From: Streptomyces sp. NBC_01235
GTDB taxonomy: Bacteria; Actinomycetota; Actinomycetes; Streptomycetales; Streptomycetaceae
DNA length: 64,000 nt
Assembly: GCF_035989285.1 (NCBI RefSeq)
Contig: NZ_CP108513.1
Span: forward strand, 5,022,001-5,086,000
Direction: 5' to 3'
Shown: piece by piece, positions 44,865 through 52,341 of the stretch
How positions within the stretch are numbered: position 1 is the stretch's first letter
Layout: each line of letters begins with the position of its first letter
Notes under the pieces: generated by a model
What the model saw: only the letters and a program-made list of their open reading frames with translations
Databases searched by the model: none
Told to the model about the DNA's origin: nothing
Translations under genes and position numbers: made by a program

Positions 44865-46193
44865 ATGAGCGCACCCATGAGCACACCCGCGAACGGCAAT
44901 TTGTCCCGAAGATCCCTTCTCCGGGGGACGGCCGGAGCCGCCGGGCTGTTCACCGCAGGCGGTCTGCTGACCGCGTGCGGCGGCATCAAGGAGTCCTCGG
45001 CGCAGACCGACGATGTGCTCCGGATCGGCTACGTCTCGCCCAGCACAGGCCCGGCCGCGGGCTTCGGCGAGCCGAACGCGTTCCTGATGAAGAAGCTGCG
45101 CGCCACCTTCGAGGACGGGCTGAAGATCGGCGGCAAGAAGTACTCGGTCGAGATCATCGATCGTGACAGTCAGTCGAACCCGCAGACCGCCGGGCAGGTC
45201 GCGACCGATCTGATCAACAGCGAGAAGATCGATCTGATGCTCGTCACCTCCACGCCGGAGACGGTCAACCCCGTCGCCGACGCGTGCGAGGCGGCCAAGG
45301 TCCCGTGTCTGTCGACCGCCGTGCCGTGGGAGGCCTGGTACTTCGGCCGCGGAGCCACCCCCGAGAAGCCGTTCACGTACACGTACCACTTCTTCCTGGG
45401 CGTCGCGGAGCTCCATGCCGCGTACACCTCCCTGTGGACGCTGGGCGGGGTCGAGACCAACAAGCGGGTCGGCGTCCTGTGGCCCAACGACCCCGACGGC
45501 AAGGCGATCCGGCAGGGGCTCGGGCCGCAGTTGAAGAAGAGCGGGTTCAGGATCGTCGACCCGGGGGCGTACGAGGACGGGACGAACGACTACTCGGCGC
45601 AGATCGCGGCGTTCAAGAAGGCGGACGCGGAGATCTTCAACACCTTCCCGCTGCCGCCCGACTTCGCGACGTTCTGGAAGCAGGCCCGGCAGCAGGGCTA
45701 CCGGCCGCGCATCGCGAGCATCGCCAAGACCGGTCTGCTCCCCTCCCAGATCGAGGCGCTCGGCGCGCTCGGACACGGCCTCACGGCCGGCTTCTGGTGG
45801 TCGCCCAAGTTCCCGTACGTCTCCACCCTCACCCACCAGACCGCCCAGCAACTGGCCGACGAGTACGAGAAGTCGACGGGCAGGCAGTGGACCCAGATCA
45901 TCGGGTCGAACATGGCTCTCTTCGAGGTCGCGGTCCACGCGCTGAGGGCGACCTCCGACCCCAAGGACCGCGGGGAACTGGCGGCCGCCCTCGGCAAGGC
46001 CCGGCTCGTCACCGTCGCCGGGCCGCTGGACTTCAGGTCCGGGCCGGTGAGGAACGTGTCCACGGAGCCGCTGGTCATGGGGCAGTGGCGCGAGGCCAGG
46101 TCGGGCAGCAAGTTCGCTGTCGAACCGGTCATCGTCGACAACGGCGCCTTCGGCGACATCCCTCTCGGAGGCGAACTTGAGCCCCTCCGCTGA
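44865..46193 (+). CDS. Branched-chain-amino-acid-type ABC transporter binding lipoprotein
   Basis: 442 residues. A Tat-like twin-arginine signal (LSRRSLLRGTAGAAGLFTAG) ends in a lipobox LLTAC, so it is exported folded and lipid-anchored. The Peripla_BP_6 fold shows VLRIGYVSPSTGPAAGFGEP and the cleft region STPETVNPVADACEAAKVPC. It collects a small amino acid, amide or related solute for the LivGFHM-type transporter downstream; the ligand cannot be read from sequence. ATG at 44877 is an alternative start. Its 3' end overlaps the ATPase gene by 17 bp. Confidence 0.9.
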   Translation: MSAPMSTPANGNLSRRSLLRGTAGAAGLFTAGGLLTACGGIKESSAQTDDVLRIGYVSPSTGPAAGFGEPNAFLMKKLRATFEDGLKIGGKKYSVEIIDRDSQSNPQTAGQVATDLINSEKIDLMLVTSTPETVNPVADACEAAKVPCLSTAVPWEAWYFGRGATPEKPFTYTYHFFLGVAELHAAYTSLWTLGGVETNKRVGVLWPNDPDGKAIRQGLGPQLKKSGFRIVDPGAYEDGTNDYSAQIAAFKKADAEIFNTFPLPPDFATFWKQARQQGYRPRIASIAKTGLLPSQIEALGALGHGLTAGFWWSPKFPYVSTLTHQTAQQLADEYEKSTGRQWTQIIGSNMALFEVAVHALRATSDPKDRGELAAALGKARLVTVAGPLDFRSGPVRNVSTEPLVMGQWREARSGSKFAVEPVIVDNGAFGDIPLGGELEPLR

Positions 46194-46962
46194 GCCGGTG
46201 ACCGTGCGGACGGGGGAGGCCACAGGGTTGGCCACCCCGGCCTCGCCGGTGCTCGCGGCGAACGGCATTCACCAGCGCTTCGGCAGCCTGGTCGTCCTCG
46301 AAGGCATCGACATCGCCCTCGCCCCCGGCGAGGCCCTGGGCATCGTCGGCCCGAACGGCGCCGGAAAGACGACCCTGCTCGACATCCTCTCCGGTGCCCA
46401 GGCCCCCTCCGACGGCAGCGTCACCTTCCAGGGGCAGGACGTGACCCGTTGGAAGGTCGACCGCCGCTGCCGCAGCGGCATCGGGCGCTCCCATCAGGTG
46501 CCGCGCCCCTTCACCGGCATGACGGCCTACGAGAACGTGCTGGTCGCGTCGGTGCAGGGCGGTTCGCACCGGCGCCGGGCCGCGCAGCAGCACGCGCTCG
46601 GTGTACTCGAGCGCTGCGGCATGCTCGGCCAGGCCAACCGGCCCGCGGCCGCGCTCACCCTGCTGGAGCGCAAGCGGCTGGAGATGGCGCGGGCGCTGGC
46701 GACCGATCCGCAGGTGCTGCTGCTGGACGAGATCGCCGGCGGCCTCACCGACGCCGAGACGGACGAACTGATCGCCACCATCCAGCAGTTGCGCGCCGAC
46801 GGCATCGCCATCGTCTGGATCGAGCACGTCATCCACGCGCTTCTGCGGGTGATCGACCGGCTGGTCTGTCTCGCGCAGGGCCGGATCCTGGCCGCGGGCG
46901 AACCGGACGCCGTCATGTCCGATCCCCGGGTCGTCGAGGCCTACCTCGGGAGCGCGGCATGA
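46177..46962 (+). CDS. LivG-type ABC transporter ATPase
   Basis: 261 residues. Walker A is IVGPNGAGKTTLLDILSG; Walker B is VLLLDEIAGGL, followed by the H-loop in IVWIEHVIHAL. The signature is the LivG variant (LTLLERKRLEMARALATDPQ) rather than LSGGQ. One of two ATPases powering the permease pair. It overlaps the binding-protein gene, and its stop overlaps the next start (ATGA). Confidence 0.92.
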   Translation: MSPSAEPVTVRTGEATGLATPASPVLAANGIHQRFGSLVVLEGIDIALAPGEALGIVGPNGAGKTTLLDILSGAQAPSDGSVTFQGQDVTRWKVDRRCRSGIGRSHQVPRPFTGMTAYENVLVASVQGGSHRRRAAQQHALGVLERCGMLGQANRPAAALTLLERKRLEMARALATDPQVLLLDEIAGGLTDAETDELIATIQQLRADGIAIVWIEHVIHALLRVIDRLVCLAQGRILAAGEPDAVMSDPRVVEAYLGSAA

Positions 46963-47696
46963 GTCTGCTGTCGGTCGAGAATCTCGAAGTACGGCACGGT
47001 CTGCTGCGCGCCGTCCGCGACGTCTCCTTCGCCGTGGACGAAGGCGAGGTGGTGGCGGTGGTCGGGGCCAACGGTGCCGGAAAGTCCACCCTTCTGCGGG
47101 CCGTCGCCGGAGCACACCGACCGGCCGAGGGCCGTATCGGCCTGGACGGTGTGGAGGTGACGGCCCGGCCGGCCCACGACCGTGTCGCGGCCGGGATCGC
47201 GCTGGTCCCGGAGGGGCGGCGGCTCTTCGCCGACCTCACCGTGGAGGAGAACCTGCTGGTCGCGTCCCGGGTACGGCGCCCCGGACCGTGGGACCTGGCA
47301 GCGGTCGTGGCCGCCTTCCCCCTGCTCGACGGGCTGCTGAAGCGCCGCGCCGGCAACCTCTCGGGCGGCGAGCAGCAGGCCGTGGCCATCGGCAGGGCGC
47401 TGATGACCAACCCCCGGCTGCTGCTGCTCGACGAGGTCTCACTGGGCCTCGCGCCCATCGTGGTCGACACCCTCTACGACTCGCTCGGCACGATCCTCTC
47501 CGGCGGTACGACGGTGCTGCTGGTGGAGCAGGACCTCGGCCGCGCCCTGGGGGTGGCCCGGCGCGTGCTGTGCATGCTCGAAGGGCGCGTCGTCCTGGAC
47601 GAACCCGCCGACGACGTCACCCGCGAACAGGTCGTCGAGGCGTACTTCGGGCTGAGCCGCGCCACGGCCGCAACCGTGCAGGAGGAGCCGGCATGA
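46959..47696 (+). CDS. LivF-type ABC transporter ATPase
   Basis: 245 residues, starting at the ATGA overlap with LivG. Walker A VVGANGAGKSTLLRAVAG, a standard signature NLSGGEQQAVAIGRALMTNP, Walker B LLLLDEVSLGLAP and H-loop region VLLVEQDLGRAL. It completes the heterodimeric ATPase. Confidence 0.92.
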   Translation: MSLLSVENLEVRHGLLRAVRDVSFAVDEGEVVAVVGANGAGKSTLLRAVAGAHRPAEGRIGLDGVEVTARPAHDRVAAGIALVPEGRRLFADLTVEENLLVASRVRRPGPWDLAAVVAAFPLLDGLLKRRAGNLSGGEQQAVAIGRALMTNPRLLLLDEVSLGLAPIVVDTLYDSLGTILSGGTTVLLVEQDLGRALGVARRVLCMLEGRVVLDEPADDVTREQVVEAYFGLSRATAATVQEEPA

Positions 47697-48565
47697 ACTG
47701 GATCAACGCCATCGTGCAGGGCGTCATGCTCGGCGGCCTCTACGCGCTCTTCGCCTGCGGCCTCTCCCTGATGTTCGGCGTGATGCGGACCGTCAACCTG
47801 AGCCACGGCGACCTCGCGGTCCTCGGAGCGTTCCTCGTCGCGACGCTGGCCGCCGCCGTCGGCATCAGCCCGTTCTTCGCGGTACTGCTGGTCCTGCCCG
47901 TGATGGGCCTGGTCGGAGTGGCGTTGCAGCGAAGCATCCTCAGCAGGGCGCTGCGCACCGGCGAGATGTCGTCGATGCTGGCCACGTTCGGTCTCGCCAT
48001 CGTGCTGCAGAACGTACTGCTGGAGATCTTCAGCGCCGACTCCCGTTCCCTGGACGTCGGTTCGCTGTCCACCTCCGGTCTCCAGCTCGGGTCGTCGGTG
48101 AGCATCCCGTACCTCGGTGTGCTGACCGTGGTGGTGGCGGTCGCGCTGCTGGGCGGGCTGCAACTGCTGCTGGCCCGTACGGGCATCGGCCGGGCGATCC
48201 GCGCCACCGCCGCCGACGCGGACACCGCCGAGCTGGTCGGGATCGACAGCCGCCGGGTGTATGCCTGGGCCGCCGCCATCGCCGTCGCCACCGCCGGTCT
48301 GGCGGGAGCGTTCTTCGCCATGCGGTCGTCGTTCAGCCCGTCCATGGGGCCGACCCAGCTGCTGTTCGCCTTCGAGGTCGTCGTGATCGGAGGGCTCGGT
48401 TCGCTGTGGGGGACGCTCGCCGGGGGCATGGTCCTCGGCGTCGCCCAGACGGTCGGCGCGCAAATGGATCCGCGCTTCTCCATCGTGGCCGGACACGCGG
48501 TGTTCCTCGCGGTCCTGGCCTTCCGTCCGCAGGGACTGCTCGGCATGAGAAGGAGCCGCACATGA
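47693..48565 (+). CDS. LivH-type ABC transporter permease
   Basis: 290 residues, start overlapping the LivF stop (ATGA). About eight membrane helices; family motif GGLYALFACGLSLMFGVMRT and VNLSHGDLAVLGAF, and the coupling-helix region RAIRATAADADTAELVGIDS. Forms the membrane pore with the next gene. Confidence 0.92.
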   Translation: MNWINAIVQGVMLGGLYALFACGLSLMFGVMRTVNLSHGDLAVLGAFLVATLAAAVGISPFFAVLLVLPVMGLVGVALQRSILSRALRTGEMSSMLATFGLAIVLQNVLLEIFSADSRSLDVGSLSTSGLQLGSSVSIPYLGVLTVVVAVALLGGLQLLLARTGIGRAIRATAADADTAELVGIDSRRVYAWAAAIAVATAGLAGAFFAMRSSFSPSMGPTQLLFAFEVVVIGGLGSLWGTLAGGMVLGVAQTVGAQMDPRFSIVAGHAVFLAVLAFRPQGLLGMRRSRT

Positions 48566-49608
48566 CCACCGCCTCACCGGTGACCCCCGCAGCACCGATG
48601 ACCTCCGCCACCGCCACCATCCACCGGTGGACCCCCGTCTCCCGTACGGCGTCCGGTGCCCTGGCCGCCCTGCTGCTCGTCCTGGCGTTCGCGCCCTTCG
48701 TCTTCACGCCCGAGGTGACCGCGAAGCTGACGACCCTGTACGTCCTCGTCGTCGTCGCGGCCATGTGGAACGCGCTGTCGGGCTACGCCGGTCTGGTCTC
48801 CGTCGGCCAGCAGGGCTTCATCGGTCTCGGCGCGTACGGTGTCTTCCTCTTCGTCGACCGGGGCGTCAGCCCCTTCGTCGCGGTCGTCCTGTCGGCCCTG
48901 CTCGCGGGTGCCGTCGCCGTACCCACCTCGCTGCTCGCGTTCCGGCTCACCGGTGGGCAGTTCGCCATCGGCATGTGGGCCATCGCGGAGTTCTTCCGGC
49001 TGGTCGTGGTGAACACGCCTTCGCTGGGCGGCGGCTCCGGCCGCTCGCTCACCGATCTGTCGGCCACCGATCCGGCGGTGCGGCAGGCCCAGGTGTACTG
49101 GCTCGCCCTGGCACTGATGAGTGTGCTGCTGCTGGCTGTGTTCGTGCTGCTGCGCAGCAGACTGGGGGCTTCACTGGAGGCGATCCGCGACGACCCGGTG
49201 GGCGCGGCGTCTGTCGGGGTACGGGTCACCTCGGCGAAGCGGCTGGTCTTCGTCCTCGCGGCGGTGGGCTGCGCGGCGGCCGGCGGGCTCACCCTCGCGA
49301 ACACCCTGCGGGTGCAGCCGGACTCCATCTTCGGGGTCCACTGGTCCGCGTACATGATCTTCATGGTGGTCATCGGCGGCCTCGGCACCTTCGAGGGACC
49401 GATCATCGGAGCGATCGTGTTCTTCCTGGTGCAGGACTGGTTCGGGGACAACGGAGGCACCTGGTACCTGATCGGGCTCGGCGCCCTGGCCATCGGGATG
49501 ACGCTGTGGATGCCCCACGGCCTGTGGGGTACCGTGGCACGCCGACGTGACCTGGAACTGCTACCTGTCGGCTATCGGGTGAGGACACCGGTCGTCCGAC
49601 CGCTCTGA
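48562..49608 (+). CDS. LivM-type ABC transporter permease
   Basis: 348 residues, start overlapping the LivH stop (ATGA). Motifs NALSGYAGLVSVGQQGFIGL, coupling helix LEAIRDDPVGAASVGVRVTS and IGGLGTFEGPIIGAIVFFLV are those of LivM. Last transporter gene, 45 bp before the regulator. Confidence 0.92.
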   Translation: MTTASPVTPAAPMTSATATIHRWTPVSRTASGALAALLLVLAFAPFVFTPEVTAKLTTLYVLVVVAAMWNALSGYAGLVSVGQQGFIGLGAYGVFLFVDRGVSPFVAVVLSALLAGAVAVPTSLLAFRLTGGQFAIGMWAIAEFFRLVVVNTPSLGGGSGRSLTDLSATDPAVRQAQVYWLALALMSVLLLAVFVLLRSRLGASLEAIRDDPVGAASVGVRVTSAKRLVFVLAAVGCAAAGGLTLANTLRVQPDSIFGVHWSAYMIFMVVIGGLGTFEGPIIGAIVFFLVQDWFGDNGGTWYLIGLGALAIGMTLWMPHGLWGTVARRRDLELLPVGYRVRTPVVRPL

Positions 49609-49653
49609 CGGCCTTGCCCGACCTCCCGGACGAACGACCAAGAGGTGCGCACG

Positions 49654-50154
49654 ATGGCGGAGGCAGCCGACCGGGATCCGGGTCCGGCTCCGGGTGCGGA
49701 TCCCGATCCGGACCCGGAGGGCCACAAGGGCCCGCTGACCATTTATCTCGTCAAGCAACTCGAACTGGCCATCCGCTCCTTCATGGACGAGGCCCTAAGG
49801 TCGTACGGGCTCACAACCTTCCAGTACACGGCCCTGACCGTGCTTCAGCACCGAGGCGGGCTCTCCTCCGCCCAGTTGGCCCGCCGCTCCTTCGTCAGAC
49901 CTCAGACGATGCACGAGATCGTGCGCTCGCTGGAGGAGCGTGGGCTGATCGAACGCGCCCATGCCCCGGGGAACCGGCGGACCATGGAGGCCCGGCTGAC
50001 GCGGGAGGGGGAGGAACTGCTCGCGGCGTGCGCGCCGGCGGTGCAGGAGCTGGAGGACCGGTTGCTGCTCGACATACCGGAGAGACGGCGGTCCGCGTTC
50101 CGTCAGAGTCTGGAGGACGGGCTCGCCTCCTTGACCGGGCGGCACCACGGCTGA
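49654..50154 (+). CDS. MarR-family transcriptional regulator
   Basis: 166 residues from ATG 49654 (GTG at 49645 is also possible; AGAGGTG lies upstream). The winged helix is YTALTVLQHRGGLSSAQLAR then PQTMHEIVRSLEERGLIERA with the wing RRTMEARLTREGEELL. The N-terminus is an Asp/Pro-rich tail. Being the last gene of the ABC operon it probably controls it, perhaps through the TCAGG-N3-CCTGA pair. Confidence 0.88.
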   Translation: MAEAADRDPGPAPGADPDPDPEGHKGPLTIYLVKQLELAIRSFMDEALRSYGLTTFQYTALTVLQHRGGLSSAQLARRSFVRPQTMHEIVRSLEERGLIERAHAPGNRRTMEARLTREGEELLAACAPAVQELEDRLLLDIPERRRSAFRQSLEDGLASLTGRHHG

Positions 50155-50564
50155 CGACCAGGATCGGCGGGCCGCCGCCCGGCCCGCCCCGCTTCCGCAC
50201 ATCAGCAGTCCCAGAACTCCGGCGACCGGTCGAGGATCTGCGAGCGCGGGACGTGAAGCCGGTGTGGGTCGCGCCGCAGACGGGAGTCCGGTGGAAGACG
50301 GCCACCCGGTGGCGGCTCTGGAGGGCAAGGGCGACCCCGAAGCCGCCACGCCGCCTCACTTCGCGGCCTTGGGCGTTCCTCCAGTGCCGCGTGGTCAAGG
50401 GGGTTGGATGGTGTCAAGGCTGCGGCGTGGGCGGCATTCTTGATCTTTCGGATCCAGCCGTGCCGGGTTGCGGCGGCGTGTTGCCGGCGTAGGTGGTTGG
50501 TGCGTCCGATGCCGATTGCCGAGGACGTGGGCTGTCTCGTTGCGGTGCCAGTGGCACCCCGCCC
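50155..50564. other. 410 bp of intergenic DNA without a supported gene
   Basis: Short frames on both strands lack codon bias over their length and have no motifs. It separates the MarR gene from the tandem repeat. Confidence 0.4.
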
Positions 50565-50643
50565 GCATGCCCGCATGCCCGCATGCCCGCATGCCCGCAT
50601 GCCCGCATGCCCGCATGCCCGCATGCCCGCATGCCCGCATGCC
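50565..50643. repeat. Tandem octamer array (GCATGCCC), 10 copies
   Basis: Ten copies of GCATGC at an exact 8-bp period. Each unit contains a 6-bp palindrome. The array lies 117 bp upstream of the LtrA start, and copy number should vary by slippage. Frames through it on both strands encode only low-complexity peptide. Confidence 0.95.
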
Positions 50644-50759
50644 GCCAAATCGTACAAAATCGCCCAAACCATTTGACATTGCACCTCTTGGCTACGCGGC
50701 ATTGGGTATTGTTCCGCCCGGGTTCGACCGGGCGGGGGGTCCGGTCGGGAGGGGGAGTC

Positions 50760-51971
50760 GTGGCCACACGCGGTGAGCGTTCGCGGATCGTTCCGACGGA
50801 GGGCGGGCATCGCGTCACGCCCGCCGAGCTGTTCTTCGACCTGGTCTTCGTGTACGCCATCACACAGGTCACCGCGCTCATGGCGGCCGACCCGACCGCG
50901 CTGCGGCTGCTCGGCGCGGGCGTCGTGCTCGCGCTGTTGTGGTGGTGCTGGTGCTGTTTCGCCTGGCTGGGGAATGTGGTGCGGGCCGACTCCGGGGCGG
51001 TGTTCGGGGTGCTCGTCGCGGTGATGGCCGTGGTCATGGTCGTTTCGATGATCGTGCCCGAGGTGTATGCGGACGCGGCCGGCGGGCTGCCGGTGCCGCT
51101 CGTCTTCGTCCTGTGTTACGGGGCTGTGCGGGTGCTGCATCTCGTCACGTACTGGATGTCCGACCCGGATGACCTGGCGCTCCGGGCCACCTTGCGGCGG
51201 ACCGCGCTGTTCTCCGTGGCGCCGCCGTTCGCCCTGCTCCTGGTCGGCAGCGCCTTCAGCGGCCTCGCACAGGTGCTGCTCTGGCTCGGCGCCGTGGCGA
51301 TCGACTACCTCGGGATCTACCTCGTCGGTGGCTCCGGCTGGCGCGTGGCCTCACCGGGGCATTTCTCCGAACGGCACGGGCTGATCGTCATCATCGCCCT
51401 CGGCGAGTCGATCGTCTCCATCGGAGTGGGCGCGTCCGGTTTCGCCCCGACCTGGCCCGTATTGGGAGCCGCCGCGGTGGGGCTGCTCGTGGTGGCGGGG
51501 CTGTGGCGGGTGTACTTCGGGCGGGTGAGCGCTGCGGCTGAGCATCGGCTCGCGGGATTGGGCGGCGATGACCGGACCCGCTTTGCGCGTGACGTCTACA
51601 CCTTCCTGCATCTGCCGCTCGTCGGTGGGGTCGTGCTTACCGCGTTGGGGATGAAGAAGGTTCTCCAGCAGGTCGCCGACACCGGGCACTACGAACTGTC
51701 CGAGCCGTTGCACGGGATTGTGGCCTGGGCGCTTCCCGGTGGTGCGGGGGTGTTCTTGGCCGCCGCCGCGGCGATCTCGCTGCGTACTGCCGGGCAACGT
51801 TCCGTGCCGCTGATCGTCGGGGGCGCGCTCTGCCTCTGCGCGGGGGCGGTGGTCGTGGTGGTACCGGCGCTGGTTGCGCTTGTGGCGTTGGCGGGGGTGG
51901 TGGCGGGGGTGCTGGTTCTGGAGGGGCGGCGGGCCGTGAGTACGAAGCCCGCCCCGCCCCAGGTGAGTTGA
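50760..51971 (+). CDS. Low-temperature-requirement protein A (LtrA) family membrane protein
   Basis: 403 residues from a GTG preceded by GGGAGGGGGAG. Eleven or so membrane helices; the family motifs VTPAELFFDLVFVYAITQVT near the N-terminus and SERHGLIVIIALGESIVSIG in the middle are clear. LtrA was named from Listeria mutants unable to grow in the cold; the biochemical function is unknown. TTGACA at 50673-50678 lies in the upstream region, with no convincing -10 at standard spacing. Confidence 0.9.
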   Translation: MATRGERSRIVPTEGGHRVTPAELFFDLVFVYAITQVTALMAADPTALRLLGAGVVLALLWWCWCCFAWLGNVVRADSGAVFGVLVAVMAVVMVVSMIVPEVYADAAGGLPVPLVFVLCYGAVRVLHLVTYWMSDPDDLALRATLRRTALFSVAPPFALLLVGSAFSGLAQVLLWLGAVAIDYLGIYLVGGSGWRVASPGHFSERHGLIVIIALGESIVSIGVGASGFAPTWPVLGAAAVGLLVVAGLWRVYFGRVSAAAEHRLAGLGGDDRTRFARDVYTFLHLPLVGGVVLTALGMKKVLQQVADTGHYELSEPLHGIVAWALPGGAGVFLAAAAAISLRTAGQRSVPLIVGGALCLCAGAVVVVVPALVALVALAGVVAGVLVLEGRRAVSTKPAPPQVS

Positions 51972-51984
51972 CCTCTGAGGGCCG

Positions 51985-52140
51985 TCAGGCGGCGGCACCT
52001 GCCGGTTTGCGGGCCGGCAGGAAGGCACGGCGCCGCGCCTCGTCCTCGTTGGGCTCGCGTACGACGCGGGCGTGCATGACCAGCCCTGCCTTGACGAGGA
52101 GTTCGGCGACGGTGTCCGGCTGCCGCAGTGCAGTCGAGCG
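51985..52140 (-). pseudogene. C-terminal gene fragment cut by tRNA copy F
   Basis: Minus-strand codons read ALRQPDTVAELLVKAGLVMH then ARVVREPNEDEARRRAFLPA and stop, with strong third-position G/C. Coding quality ends at about 52140, just before tRNA copy F, so the 5' part was displaced by integration or rearrangement. The family is not recognised. Confidence 0.5.
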
Positions 52141-52160
52141 AGATCTCGCGGTCGACGAAA

Positions 52161-52201
52161 ACTCCTGAAGCGGGTTCGCAGGTTCGAATCCTGCCGGGGC
52201 A
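52161..52201 (+). repeat. tRNA-Arg(CCU) 3' half, copy F
   Basis: ACTCCTGAAGCGGGTTCGC (GT of the variable loop lost), an intact T-arm and CCGGGGCA. It is followed directly by a terminator and an integrase tail, the complete layout of an integrated-element junction. Confidence 0.85.
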
Positions 52202-52205
52202 ACAG

Positions 52206-52244
52206 GCCACATGCCCCGGCCGATCATGGTCCGGGGCATGTGGC
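52206..52244. terminator. Terminator between tRNA copy F and the integrase relic
   Basis: GCCACATGCCCCGG (52206-52219) and CCGGGGCATGTGGC (52231-52244) are an exact 14-bp stem with an 11-nt loop. It would serve the tRNA on + and the integrase on -. Confidence 0.7.
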
Positions 52245-52271
52245 ATCCAGGTGTGACATCAACGGCGGCGG

Positions 52272-52340
52272 TCACTGACGACCGGGGCGCCTCCTCAGCA
52301 GACGGTCGATGCGGTTCATGACGTGCCCGATCCTGACGCG
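52272..52340 (-). pseudogene. Third integrase relic, C-terminal tail only
   Basis: The codons before the stop at 52272 read GHVMNRIDRLLRRRPGRQ, matching the tails of the relics at 388 and 3578. The downstream repeat TCATGGTCCGGGGC/TGACATC (52224-52263) lies between it and the tRNA end. Upstream it runs straight into the penicillin-binding-protein gene, so only about 23 codons remain. Confidence 0.6.
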
Positions 52341-52341
52341 G

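Noticed and set aside
50565..50643. The GCATGCCC array as a CRISPR array
   Set aside because: The period is 8 bp with no spacers and no cas genes are nearby; it is a simple tandem repeat.
50404..50776. Coding frames through the octamer array (HARMPACP-type peptides)
   Set aside because: Low-complexity products on both strands with no ribosome site; they are generated by the repeat.
32340..51971. A biosynthetic gene cluster (polyketide or non-ribosomal peptide)
   Set aside because: No ketosynthase, adenylation, terpene synthase or lanthipeptide-type motifs were found anywhere in the window.
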